Of a DNA stretch of 64,000 bases, positions 1-10,900 are shown piece by piece. Both the position numbers and the translations under genes were made by a program. The first letter of the stretch is position 1, and each line of letters opens with the position of its first letter. The notes beneath the pieces are model-generated. The model was not told the origin of the DNA, did not search any database, and saw only the letters and a program-made list of their open reading frames with translations. This stretch comes from Lathyrus oleraceus (taxonomy: Eukaryota; Streptophyta; Magnoliopsida; Fabales; Fabaceae), in the NCBI RefSeq assembly GCF_024323335.1, contig NC_066581.1:297557536-297621535 (forward strand), in the 5' to 3' direction.

Positions 1-802
1 CGTTGAACCACCATTCTTAGACAAAGAATTGATGGAATTATTCAGGGATGCCTTACAAAGCCCTTACTTCGAAATAATGATTAGCAGTGCAGCATCAGAC
101 TTTGCTCACTTGGTGTCAATTGGAGAACGCATCGAGTATGGCCTCAAAAGTGGAAAAATCCAATGCGCCTCAAATAGCCAGAGCGTTGATAATGAATCTA
201 TTCCCAGTTCCCAAAATGAAGAAGAGGATGAAATTAATGCAGTCTGGGAAGCTCCACAAGCTTCACACCAGACATCATTCTCTCCATATGGTTAGTATCC
301 CACAAATCAAGGATGTCCCTAATATCAACGACAAATTCCACCTCAGCAACCATACAAATGGCAAGATTTTCCACATCGACAACGTCAGCATGCTCAACCA
401 AGGCCAAGAAAGCCAGAGAGACACATTGATCCGCTTCCAATGCCATACAGTCAAGTACTTCCGTATTTAATTGAGAGAGGACTGATAGTGCCAAAGGAGC
501 TAAAACCAGTAAGTCCTCCATATCCACCAGGCTTTGACGCCAATGCTAGATGTAACTTCCATGCTAGGGCACAAAGGCATTCAACTGAAGACTGCAAAGT
601 GTTCAAGAGTAAGATACAGACCCTGCTTGATTCCAAGAGGTTCTCCTTTGCACCTCGAAGCTTGCAAGTCAACAATACTTCTTCGTCTAGCTATGCGGGT
701 CCATCAGTCCAAACAGTGGAAGAGATTTCCGAGAATAGATCTGAAGATAATTATCATGCTAGTCTCAATCAACAGAGCTACCACTACTCTGAAGGAGGCT
801 AA
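1..802 (+). pseudogene. gag: gag C-terminal part of element C, broken by stops
   Basis: This is the remnant of the Ty3/gypsy Gag polyprotein that forms the particle. One reading frame runs from the window edge to 802 with in-frame stops near 293-295 and 320. The first part (about 29-180) reads like the end of the capsid domain, with residues such as SDFAHLVSIGERIEYGLK. The second part (440-802) carries the family's C-terminal signature: proline-rich PPYPPGFDANARCNFHARA, then a C-H-H-C spaced motif ending STEDCKVFK, then a KIQTLLDSKRFSF segment. The two glycines usual in this motif are replaced. The frame ends at 802 and is followed by non-coding tail rather than protease or RT. It is certainly a gag relative and certainly non-functional as it stands. 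Confidence 0.8.
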
Positions 803-2025
803 CCCAGCAGTAAGCCAGACACGAGAGAGCTTCCTATTCACTAGAAATCATTTGGCTATTCCTCGCATTTCATTTGTTTTGTTCTTTGCATGTTAAAGTA
901 TTTATCTGCTTTCAAATATTTTTGGTTTCCTTTAATGGTAATATTAATGAAATAATCATGCATGTTTTGAACAAATCCTTTTGTATTCACTCACCTTTTC
1001 CATCTACATAAAAAAAATATTTCTCCCATTCACTCATCAAAACTATCGTTTTAGCAAAAATTGAAGGGAGGATAACGAAAACAAAATACCCATAATTGCT
1101 GACTGTATGCTTTCGGATAAAATCCTACTGATGATGTACAAGCATTATTTCAAATCCCCAAACACTGGAGAGATAAGGAGTTAATCCCTAGTCAGCCACT
1201 TTGAGCCTAGAAGTGGGAGTTATTTCGGATTTACAAACCCTTATGTTTAACCCGGGGTAGGGTAGTGTTCAGTTAATCTGACTACACATTCGGATTACAA
1301 GATGAAATATCCCATCTGTGGATCAACTACATGTCATTCTTCGCACACATCCTGAAGTTTCGAAGGACCCTTGAAAAATACAAAAGTTATATCGGTTGTT
1401 GTTCAATGACCAATGGCTTGGCAGTCACAATTCATCAAAGTAAAAGCCCGCTAAGTCCAACACCCTAAAAGGAGACTTAGGAAAAAGCTGGGGCAATCCC
1501 GATGGATTAAAGCTTTAATAAGCGGTCCATGCAAAATTAGGGATCAAAGCAAAAATCGAAAGAGACAATGAAAGTCTTCAACAAAAACAAAACAAGAATC
1601 TGTGACCACCATACCAAAATCAAAAGGTCACCGACATCCATGAAGAGCAAAATAAGGTGACTGCCATTTCAAGCGAATCAGGATCCTCATCTATTAAACC
1701 ATTGAACTCTGTTAAAAGTTGAATGTGTGTGTTGAGTTAACTGGACATAGGATTGGAGATCATCATGAAGAAGGGGTAGGTTAAAACAAATGTGAGCCTT
1801 ACATCCTTTGTTTCAATAACCATGAACCAAGCCACGTTACAACCCTTAAAAGACCTAATTGAGGTAGGGTTTATTTTGAAAGCATACTACAGCAAGGTTG
1901 CGTGAACTGACTCCTAAATGTTTGCTAGTCACCTATATTGGCATCATATTCTCGCTGTATCTTTCACACACTAGCTAAATCAACAACGCGTTAGAACTAA
2001 TGGTTCATTTGTCACACACTATTAC
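803..2025 (+). other. Non-coding tail of element C, first part
   Basis: No gene is seen. The stretch aligns by eye with the reverse strand of element D: 920-980 matches D around 48480-48540, 1030-1300 matches D around 48100-48400, and 1810-1900 matches D around 47480-47565. At about 1440-1550 it holds a degenerate copy of the block found just after pol in elements A and B (repeated GCAAAA-TTAGGGAT phrases). Its place here, right after gag, supports the idea that pol has been lost from this family. Confidence 0.6.
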
Positions 2026-3074
2026 TGTTGGTGTAAGCCCTAGAGGCCAATACTTTTGGTACTTGTATCGAACTATTTATTAATAATAAAAGGCTTTTTC
2101 TTTATTATGTTTGTTTAATAAAGTCCCTAGAATAGCTAGTCCATTTAATGTATCAAGTATGACTTAATCATGAGATCACATTAAACATAAGGACACTATT
2201 CTTAAAGTATCCGTAGTCAAGCTTTATTGTGAAGTGGGATAACATTGAAGCATGAAGACTATTATGTTTATAGATCGATGATCACATCTCATGGATCATG
2301 GATAAAGAGTTATCAAGTCTTAAACATAGGTATGAATATTAAGAGTAATATTTATACTGGATTGACCCGCTATGAGAATACTATATAGAATGTTATGCAA
2401 AGTGTCATAAGTTATTCTCATGGTGATAATGGTGTATACCACCCTTCGACCTGAAACCACTATGGACCCTAGATGTAGAGTCGAGTGCCTTATTGCTGAT
2501 CAAACATTGTCTGTAATTGGATGACCATAAAGACAGTTGATGGGTACTCCACGAAGCATGCTAAGGGACATGAGTGACCTAGATGGAATTTGCCCATCTT
2601 GCGTAATAGGATAAATGTCTATGGGCCCAATATTGAACTGGACAAGGATGACACGGTCTATGCCTTGTGTTCAATATAGACATAAGGGTAAAAGGGTAAT
2701 TATACACATAATTATTATCACAGAAGGATTTGTCAGATCGCATGACATTTTCGTGTCTTGGGTAGCAGTGATGTGTTGCTAGATACCACTCACTGTTTAT
2801 TATGTTAAATACGTGATTTAATATAATTGTCAATGCCGCGAAAACCTATAGGGTCACACATAAAGGACGGATTGATGAGAGATGAAGTAATTAAGGAATA
2901 CCGTAATGTACGGCGCCCTTAAGTGAATTATAGAACATCGTAAGGTACGGTGTACTTAAGTAGAATACGAAATATGGTAAGGTACCACGCGCTTAAGTGA
3001 TTTTGACATATTATAAGATATGGGCCATATACACTTGAGTGGGCTTTTTAGCTTGCAGCCCATACAAGTGGTTC

Positions 3075-3082
3075 TATAAATA
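3075..3082 (+). promoter_or_regulatory. TATA box of family F LTR
   Basis: TATAAATA lies about 1.05 kb into the LTR, at the expected U3/R boundary, and is conserved in the inverted copies near 49308 and 54390 (seen there as TATTTATA). Confidence 0.6.
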
Positions 3083-3120
3083 GAACCCTTGTGTAGAAGC
3101 ATAGTTATAGTTGCAATTTC

Positions 3121-3123
<3 letters not shown>

Positions 3124-3152
<29 letters not shown>
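3124..3152 (+). repeat. (CT)n microsatellite in F1 leader
   Basis: An uninterrupted CT run follows the TATA box by about 45 bp. The other two F LTRs have only short GA/CT tracts here, so the run expanded in this copy. Confidence 0.8.
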
Positions 3153-3155
<3 letters not shown>

Positions 3156-3386
3156 ACTCAAAGCCTTCATTCGTAGCAGCTAGCACTGAGATTGAAGGAA
3201 TCCGTTCGTGTGGACTGAGTAGAGGTGTTGTCATTTTTCAACATTCGTGATCGCTCCGTAGATCTGCATCAAAGGTCATAATCGCCACAAGAGGTAACGA
3301 TTCTATCACTGATCATGCCCATTCGTAAGGATCATTAAAGGAGAAATTTTAAATTCCGCTGCGTTTTGGACCGCCCTTCTCCTTCA

Positions 3387-4359
3387 ATCACATCACCTCA
3401 ATAAATTATTTTTCAAACCTGCATGAATGTCACATTAAAATTACCATTGATTAAATGAACAATTTTAACTGCAAGTAAGTACTTGACATCAAGGAAACCT
3501 CAAAGAAGCAATCAGAGAAGGACTTGATCATTCGTCAATGCTGACCCAAATCAAGACTACTTCCTAACCCTATGGATTATGAGCATGGTATCCAATTATT
3601 ATGAATTGGTCAATCAAAGGATCCCCAAGCATCAGTGGATCAAGGAGGCAAATAATTTCAAGATATTCAGTCAATCTGGGGCAAGCTTTTCAAAATCTCA
3701 AAAAGGGGCAAACTACTGAAAGATTCATACGCTGTAGCAGAATTGGTTTAAGCCATGGTATAACTATTCCCAGGGTTTCCTTTCAAAAGGTGAGTTCCTT
3801 CAAAGACCCTACGAGCTAGGACAGACGAGTTGCAAAGAGCCTTAGGGCAGAGAAAAAGCACAATCGTCATGCATTGATTACGTCGCTACACTCATTTGTA
3901 AGCCATCAAGGCATATCAGGCAAAGAAGTTGAGTTTCCCTCAAGAAGAAACACACAGTCTATGAGTGAAGGATCAAACTTGGGGCATCAAGAGCGTCCAT
4001 ATTTATCCTGCAATCATTACATCGTCAAAAGATCGAGTGTCGGGAAGTCAAAACCTCTCTCCAACCAAAGTCCAATCCCTATTGGCATCTCCAAAACCAA
4101 AGTCCAATCTCTATTAGCATCTCCAACCAAAAGTCTAATCCATATTGGCAACTACCAAAAATAAAAAGTCCATTTTGCTGGCATCTTCATAAACTCAAGT
4201 CCAATCAACATTGGTACCCAAAAAATCTCACCTTCAAGATCAATCCAAAAACAACCAACATTCATCTTGCATTACCACGTGCACTGCATACAATAAACAC
4301 ACAAAAATGAGAAATTCTCATTAACATGCATCATATGCATACATAACATAATAAATCCT
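3387..4359 (+). other. Non-coding tail of element C, second part
   Basis: No gene is seen; short open frames carry no recognisable motif. From about 4060 the phrase CAAAGTCCAATC...ATTGGCATCTCC recurs four or five times in imperfect form up to 4220, a small degenerate tandem repeat just before the hairpin array. Confidence 0.5.
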
Positions 4360-4930
4360 TTTTGTCAACCCTTTGACGATGATATTACATATATAATTTA
4401 TTTTCCGTCAGCCCTCTGATGATGACAATCTTTTTCCGTCAACCCTTTGACGATGACAAATACATTTCCATCAACCCTTTGATGATGCCACTCCATAGTG
4501 AAGTCTCTTTCCGTCAACCCTTTGACGATGATACTGCATATAATTCCTTTTCCACCAACCCTTTGGTGATTCCATCCTTTACTTCTTCCCGTCAACCCTT
4601 TGACGATGACATTTACCTTTCCATCAGCCCTCTGATGATGATCCTTCCCACCAACCCTTTGGTGATTCCATCCTTTACTTCTTCCCGTCAACCCTTTGAC
4701 GATGACATTTACCTTTCCATCAGCCCTCTGATGATGACCCTTCCCACCAACCCTTTGGTGATTCCATCCTTTACTTCTTCCCGTCAACCCTTTGACGATA
4801 ACATAGTCTTTTCCATCAGCCCTCTGATGATGACAATCTTTTCCATCAAACCTTTGACGATGATATTTACCTGTCCATCAACCCTTTGATGTCGATATTC
4901 ACTATCTTCCATCAACCCTTTAATGATGAT
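4360..4930 (+). repeat. Tandem array of about 17 hairpin units with compensated stems
   Basis: Units of about 27-40 bp each contain a 6-bp inverted repeat around a constant CCCT loop. Four stem classes are present: CGTCAA/TTGACG, CATCAA/TTGATG, CACCAA/TTGGTG and CATCAG/CTGATG. About 14 of 17 units pair perfectly, and one more pairs with a G-T wobble. Three units (CACCAA, CGTCAA, CATCAG) form a higher-order repeat of about 94 bp, seen from 4551, 4648 and 4742. The array lies in the 3' untranslated part of element C; tandem arrays in this part are known for Tat/Ogre elements. Confidence 0.9.
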
Positions 4931-5567
4931 ATTCCCCAATAATCTCAACAAAAATAATAATAAAATCCTACAAAAAAATATCCAATTACCCATCTGCATT
5001 CTAACATGCATCATATAAATCATTCATAAAGGGTTTTCCTACCAAACAGAAAATTAAAAAAAAACACAGTCATATCAATCATCAACATACTCATGCATAA
5101 CACTCCCGCAAAATGGGAATTTCAACAAAATAAAAATCATTCGCATTCCTACATGCACAACCAAATACCCCCAACAATTGCATACTGCATACGTCTCATG
5201 CATCCTCTCATGCATAGTATTTCCACCCAAAGTGGAACATCATACAAAAATCACACCAAAATATCAGGATCTAAGGTCATTCATGTATATCTTGGATATT
5301 TCTCATTTCCAAATAAAGTTATTACCCTGCATGTGCTCGTGGAATCATTTTCCAGTAAGCCATTTTTTTCAACTTTATGATTAATAATGATATTCCCAAC
5401 ATTTTCTTTGCAATTATTGCACCCAAGCAGAGGTTACCCTAAAAAGTCTCTTATGAGCTTTTCCCCTGCAGAGCATTTCTAGTAAATCTCCCTTAAAAGG
5501 AGTCTTTTCTTAAATATTTCCCCCAACAGATGAACATTTGAGATGCCGCTTCATTTATCTGAAGAAG
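4931..5567 (+). other. Non-coding tail of element C, third part
   Basis: No gene is seen. The sequence is AT-rich with several copies of CATGCAT-like words. The end (5530-5567) already contains the start of the 180-bp repeat described at 7198-7765, so the solo LTR at 5568 landed inside that repeat. Confidence 0.5.
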
Positions 5568-7197
5568 TGTTAGACGGTGTGGCTAGTGATCGAGAGGGGG
5601 GGGGGGGGTTGAATAGATCACCTCTTTTTAAAATAAACTGATTTAAAATTTTATCAGAGTTATTGAAACTTAGCGAAAAATTTCAGTCCCGAATCGACTT
5701 CCGTCTATTCTGAACCGCTACGAGAAAGCCGGACACGCGAATTTATTGCTGGATTTGAATTAGAACGACAAAGATTATTAACACCAGAATCTTAGCTAAT
5801 TGAATGCACTTATCACTAAATCCTAATTCCAATGAATGAAACTCAGCTGACAGTTTTGTTAAACAGTTGGTGTGTATGTGATCAATGATGAACAATGGTG
5901 GACTTTAGTTAAAGAAGTTTTCTTGCCACTATTGTATCATGAAAAATACAGCCACAACACACTAACTGGAATTACAAAAACTGTTGAAAACGAAAAGAGA
6001 GATAAGGAAAGAATACGATACGCAGAGATTTGGTAAGGAAGTTCCCCACGTCGTCCTCGCGTGTGGGTACGTCTCCCTCTCAATTTCAAATGAAATTGAG
6101 AACTGTAATTATCAATAATGCCGAATTCGTTGATACAAGGTTACAATACACAAACAGAATTCTAAATCCCAAGAACTTCTTCTTGTATGAAACCTCCACT
6201 TGATCTGAGCTCGATCAAGAATTTCCTGCAAGAAATTGCAAACAATTCATCGGTTCCACGACCTTTTTGCGAAATCACCCGATTTCCAAACCCTACGCTG
6301 CGGCTAAATCTGTTCTGCAAACGTGACTAACAAACCCGCAAGAACACTCCAGTTCTTGAAGGACAAACCAGTTGGTTTTTCCTCGAAACCCCCTTCAATC
6401 TTCAACTCAGCTAGATCCTCGATCGTTCCACTGAAAACCTCAGCTAGATCCTTGATCGTACCACTGAACGTTATCTCGTTGATCCTTTAATCCAAAGAGC
6501 AAGAATGATTATGTGTTGATGTTCTTGAAGAAAAGAGATTGAGAAGATGGAGAAGATGAAGTCTCTTTCAGGTTTCTAACTGCTCAAAACAATTGCTGCT
6601 ACACACTCCTTTGATTGGTGTTTCAACTATTTTTCCCTCTCAGAATTCGTACCTTTACACTGCTGTCACAATGTTTCTTATATATGAAAAATAGAAACTG
6701 TTAGTAGACAAAACAGACTTATGTATTGATACAAAAGGTTATGCATCGATACATACTGTAACTTTGATTTATTTTAGAGAATTAGTGTAAGCATGTATCG
6801 ATGCAAAGCTCGTATGTATCGATACATAGAGCATTTTAACCAATCATGTATTGATGCAAGACTCGTATGGATCGATACATAGAGTATTTTAACTGGCCAT
6901 GTATCGATACATGACTCGTATGGATCGATACATACTGAAGTAAAAGTGTTTTGTGGTTTTCAACAAATTTATGGATCGATGCATATGAACATGTATTGAT
7001 ACATACTGACACAAAATAGTTTTTATGAGTTCTTTTAAGGGATGTATCAATGTGGATCTTTATGTATGGACACGAAACAATAGTATAAGCTAAAAACACA
7101 ATTGAAACATGCGAAATAATGCACAACCAACAATTAGACAATGATCACACAATTTGCTATCATTCAAAACTTATTCAAAGTAAAGAATTTGCTCACA
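5568..7197 (-). mobile_element. Solo LTR, Sirevirus-like copia
   Basis: The 1630 bp segment reads TGTTAGACGG...GCTCACA on the plus strand and is flanked by perfect AGAAG duplications (5563-5567 and 7198-7202). Orientation is inferred as minus. A TATATAAG box reads on the minus strand near 6680, and the C-run followed by CTCTCGATCACTAG near the low-coordinate end resembles the 3' end of element E's LTR. No coding sequence is present. Family assignment is tentative; the solo LTR structure is well supported. Confidence 0.75.
6715..7060. repeat. Cluster of palindromic TGTATCGATACA-type motifs
   Basis: About ten copies of the near-palindrome RTGTATYGATRCAT are spaced irregularly (15-40 bp), often joined by GACTCGTATG. 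They lie in the U3 part of the solo LTR, upstream of its TATA box, where repeated regulatory sites would be expected. Confidence 0.7.
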
Positions 7198-7765
7198 AGA
7201 AGCTCATTTCTCTGTCTGAGATATTGCTTCATTAATATGAAGAATCTCATTTGTTTTTTTAGAGATACTGCTCTAAGTATCCTTGGAGAGTCTTAGATTC
7301 AATTAAGGTATCATTTCCTTGCTAGGAACATCTTAATTCTATCATATAATATGTTGCTTCAATTCGACACAGAGAATCTCATTTTTGCTGTTTGAGATGC
7401 TGCTTCATCAATATGAAGAGTCTCAGTCCATATTTTTTTAGAGATATTGCTCTAGTATCCTTGAGGAGTCTTAGATTCAATTAAGGTATCATTCCCTTGT
7501 TCGGAATATCTTAATTCTATCATATAAGAGGCTGCTTCGATTTGATACAGAGAATCTCATTTTGCTGTTTGAGATTGCTGCTTTATCAATCTGAAGAGTC
7601 TTATTCAATTTTTAGAGGTATTTCTCTAAGTATCCTCGGAGAATCTTAGATACGGTTGAGGTATCACTCCCTTGTTGAAATATCTCGACTATGTCATATG
7701 GGATACTGCTTCATTGATACTCAGAAAATCCCTTGTGTTCAGCTCAAGATACTATTCTGATGACT
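7198..7765 (+). repeat. Three tandem copies of a ~180-bp repeat with nested inverted repeats
   Basis: Copies begin near 7205, 7385 and 7560. Each contains CTTCAT-YAAT-ATGAAG (or a decayed form), a TCTAAG...CTTAGA inverted repeat and a longer ATTAAGGTAT...ATATCTTAAT inverted repeat. In the third copy the last one has become GTTGAGGTAT...ATATCTCGAC, so both arms changed together. A partial copy also precedes 5568. Confidence 0.75.
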
Positions 7766-7954
7766 CCCGGAAAGTCTTGGCTGTTTCATTTTACCTTTTG
7801 ATAACTTTTTTTACTATATTTCTCAATGCATTTTCTTTCTGTATTTCTTCCTTGCATTTCAGAGAACAAAATTTGGGTCTTTTCGTATTTAATTATCTTC
7901 GACTACGAATGTACGAAGACTACTATCATTCTTACTTTCTGGTTCAAGATAATT

Positions 7955-7967
7955 AAATAGGGGCGGC
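7955..7967 (+). other. Polypurine tract of element C
   Basis: AAATAGGGGCGGC directly precedes the TGTCATACCCC start of the 3' LTR. It is the plus-strand primer for reverse transcription and matches the GAATAGGGGCAGC tracts of elements A and B. Confidence 0.8.
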
Positions 7968-10900
7968 TGTCATACCCCAATTTTGTCAGGGCATTTTAAT
8001 TTCTTTTATAAATTCGATTTTTAATTCCAGTTTGCATCATATGTATAGCATGACATGCATTTCATTATTAGTAATATCTAAAGTATCAGTCGGGATAAAT
8101 TTATTGAAAATACAGATAAATCGGTTGAATCATTTCTCAAGAACATGCAAAAATCAGCGGGTAAAAAGTTTCAACATTAAAATTGCAGACGCCGGTATTA
8201 TTAGTCTACAGTTCACATAGTCTAACCTGGTGTGCTCGTCAGATTTTTCAGCGACTATTTCGGTTGCATTTTGACCCGTCTGAGCCTTTTAACCGGTGCA
8301 AATTTATTTTAGAATTTGAGGAAACGCTGTATTTTTTCAATAAGTATATTTTGTGTTGATCATTTTAGTGTGTCTGATTTAATTTTTCGAGCAAATTTTC
8401 ACCCGACTTCTATTTATAATCGGCTCTTTTATTTCTTTGTTCTAGTATCCAAATTAGAGATTATTTTATAATTATTATTACTCAAATAAAAATATTATTT
8501 AGGAATTTTTAATAAATATTTTTCTTTAATAATAGGTAATAATAATGGTTAACAATTAAAATATATTTTTGACATTGGATCCCTTTTTAAATGGCCAACA
8601 TTGAAAATCTCGGAAAGATCTTTTTTTACACCTCATGTCTCTCTCATCACTCCCCACTACACGTTTTCCCTCACATCTCACTTCCAGATTTCTCTTCTCT
8701 CTATACGCCACCTCTCACGTTATCTCTCCACTCACGCCTACCTTCACTCTCTCTCCAATCTCTCACGACAACAACTGGCCATCTCTCATATTTCCCTGAT
8801 CCTCTCTGCTACAGGAAAGCAAAACAAAAAGAAAACAGGTCTCTCTCAAAAATTCAACGGACAACATCAAAAATTGGATTCACCTCCTTTAATTTCTCAA
8901 CCACGACTCAAATTTTTGGATTCTTCTTCCTGGACTCTCTCCACAAAAAGAAAACGGAGAAAAAAAATAAAAGGAGGATCTTTCATTTTTCTTCTTCCCT
9001 CGCCGGAACCGCCATAGCCACCCAAACACGTCACAAGCTCCACCCTCCGCCGGGCCTTTTCATCTTTCCTGACCCCCACGCGTCATCACTCTTCACACTC
9101 CCTCAACCTCTCACCACTCCCTTCCTCCCCCCAACAGCTACAACCATCGCTCAAGCCTCCGCACCGCCAGCGTCCACATCATCATCCGCTACAACTCAAC
9201 ACCACCAAAAACTCCATCGCCACTCACTTCGTCTCCTTCACCATAAATCTCCTCGCTCACCCCGACCGTTAAACAGTTTACAATCACAAGATCCTCCATC
9301 TCTCCTTGCAATCTCATCCGACTACTTCTGGTTCACTCCGGCGACGAACCTTCAACAACCCAAAACCATTCCACCGTGACGACGCCGCAAACCCACCGCC
9401 GGAAGTCGCCACCTGCCCCCTTCGTTTTCGTCACAACCACCCACCAGAGACTCATATCTCACGCCCACCTCCTTCTCCAACCAAGCCACATCGCCGTCGT
9501 CGCTCCCCCTCCGTTCCATCTCCTTCTTCCACCGCCTAACAAAACTCCGACCGCCGTGGATTCATTCACCACATAACAGAATCTCAGAATTCTCATTCAT
9601 TTTCTTTCACTCACATTCACCCTCATTTCTCAGGTTCACATCTCCTCTTCATGGTCATCTAATCTAAACTAATCTCTTGGAACTCGCTTAATCAATAATA
9701 ATTAATTTTGGATTTAAGTTCAGACTCTGCTTTTTCTATTTGTGATTAAGATGATTATTTATAATCCTCAGAATTTATGTGATTAAGAGGTTAATTATAA
9801 TTAGGATTAAGTGTGAGTTAGTTAATTATTTAGGATTAATTGTTTAAGTGCAAACTTTATGTTTAAATTAATTAGACTTAGCCAAATATTTTTTTTCTTT
9901 AAACATTGTTTAATCCAAAGAAAATCAAGCGAGAAAGAGAAAGCATTTGTAAATCTTGTTCCTCTACTCTTAATGTACCACCGTATGCCAATATTTTATT
10001 AGTGGACTTCCAAATTAAAAATACATGAAGCTCTCTTTCCTTTCAGACATTAGGACGCCGCCCCCTACTCTTCTCCTGTAGCCATGTTTCATTTTGTTTT
10101 TCTTTATATTTATTTATTTATTTTCTCAAAGGCTTAATTATTAGTTGGGTTGGGCCTAATTGGATTTTGGTGAGTGCACCCTTTGCCATGCTTGCATCCA
10201 TTTGCTTCAATCGATATTTCAATCGATTAATTAATTTTAATTAACATGATTATTTGTCCTAAGTGAATAATTTTGATAATTAATTTTAATTAATTTGATT
10301 GATTGATTCAATCAAGCTTTAAATAAATTAACTTGGTTAATTAAATATTGATTGATTTTCATTCAAATCCGTCGTCGATTCAAAACTACCTTAAACCACT
10401 AAAACCAAACAATTCTCGATTCAATCGAGTCCCATTTCCATACCCTTGTAAGTCGATCTATTTTAGCATCGTCATCAACCTCACATAGCTTACTCTTGGG
10501 CTTTCTTACAATGAGACCTAGCGATTATTAACTAATCGATTAGATGATTGATTCACTAATTATAACCTAATTTATCCACCAACACATATATTCAGACCTC
10601 GATCCAATATCGAATATTTTTATTCAAATTAAATTAAAATGCCTAATCACAATCAAATGTTATTTCATTTAGAAATCAAAAGGGGGATGGTTTTGAGTTT
10701 TCAACTCCTCTCCTCGATTATTTGAATACGAGTTCTCTTACTCGGTTAGTCAAATAATCGTCATTTCTAATTCGCCCAAACCTAACATCATCAAATTATT
10801 TTTATAAAGGGGGATGGTTTTGAGTTTTCAACTCCTCTCCTTGATTATTTGAATACGAGTTCTTTTACCTGGATAGTCGAATAATAATCAATTCTAATCA

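Larger units (their letters stand above)
2026..3386 (+). mobile_element. Solo LTR of copia family F (copy F1)
   Basis: The 1361 bp segment starts TGTTGGTGTAAGCCC and ends CTCCTTCA. It is flanked by ATTAC (2021-2025) and ATCAC (3387-3391), a 5 bp target duplication with one difference. No internal region or second LTR is present, so it is a solo LTR, the usual product of recombination between two LTRs. The same LTR occurs inverted at 49030-50373, joined to copia pol, and at 54105-55454. A TATA box lies at 3075-3082 (TATAAATA), followed by a CT run (3124-3152). It sits inside the tail of element C. Confidence 0.9.

Noticed and set aside
4398..4889. Open frames on both strands across the hairpin array (129 and 156 codons)
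   Set aside because: Repetitive translations of the array; a period near a multiple of three keeps them open.
4360..4930. Possible CRISPR array, because of short palindromic repeats
   Set aside because: Units are contiguous with no unique spacers, the repeats vary by paired substitutions, no cas gene is near and the context is a plant retrotransposon.
7968..7990. Treating the C LTR as a solo LTR
   Set aside because: A polypurine tract and matching tail precede it directly, so it is the 3' LTR of an element that extends leftwards, not a solo LTR.
8591..9379. 262-codon open frame on the plus strand, plus overlapping frames to 9576
   Set aside because: It lies inside the LTR of element C in a CT/CA-rich stretch; the translation is serine, proline and histidine low complexity with no domain.
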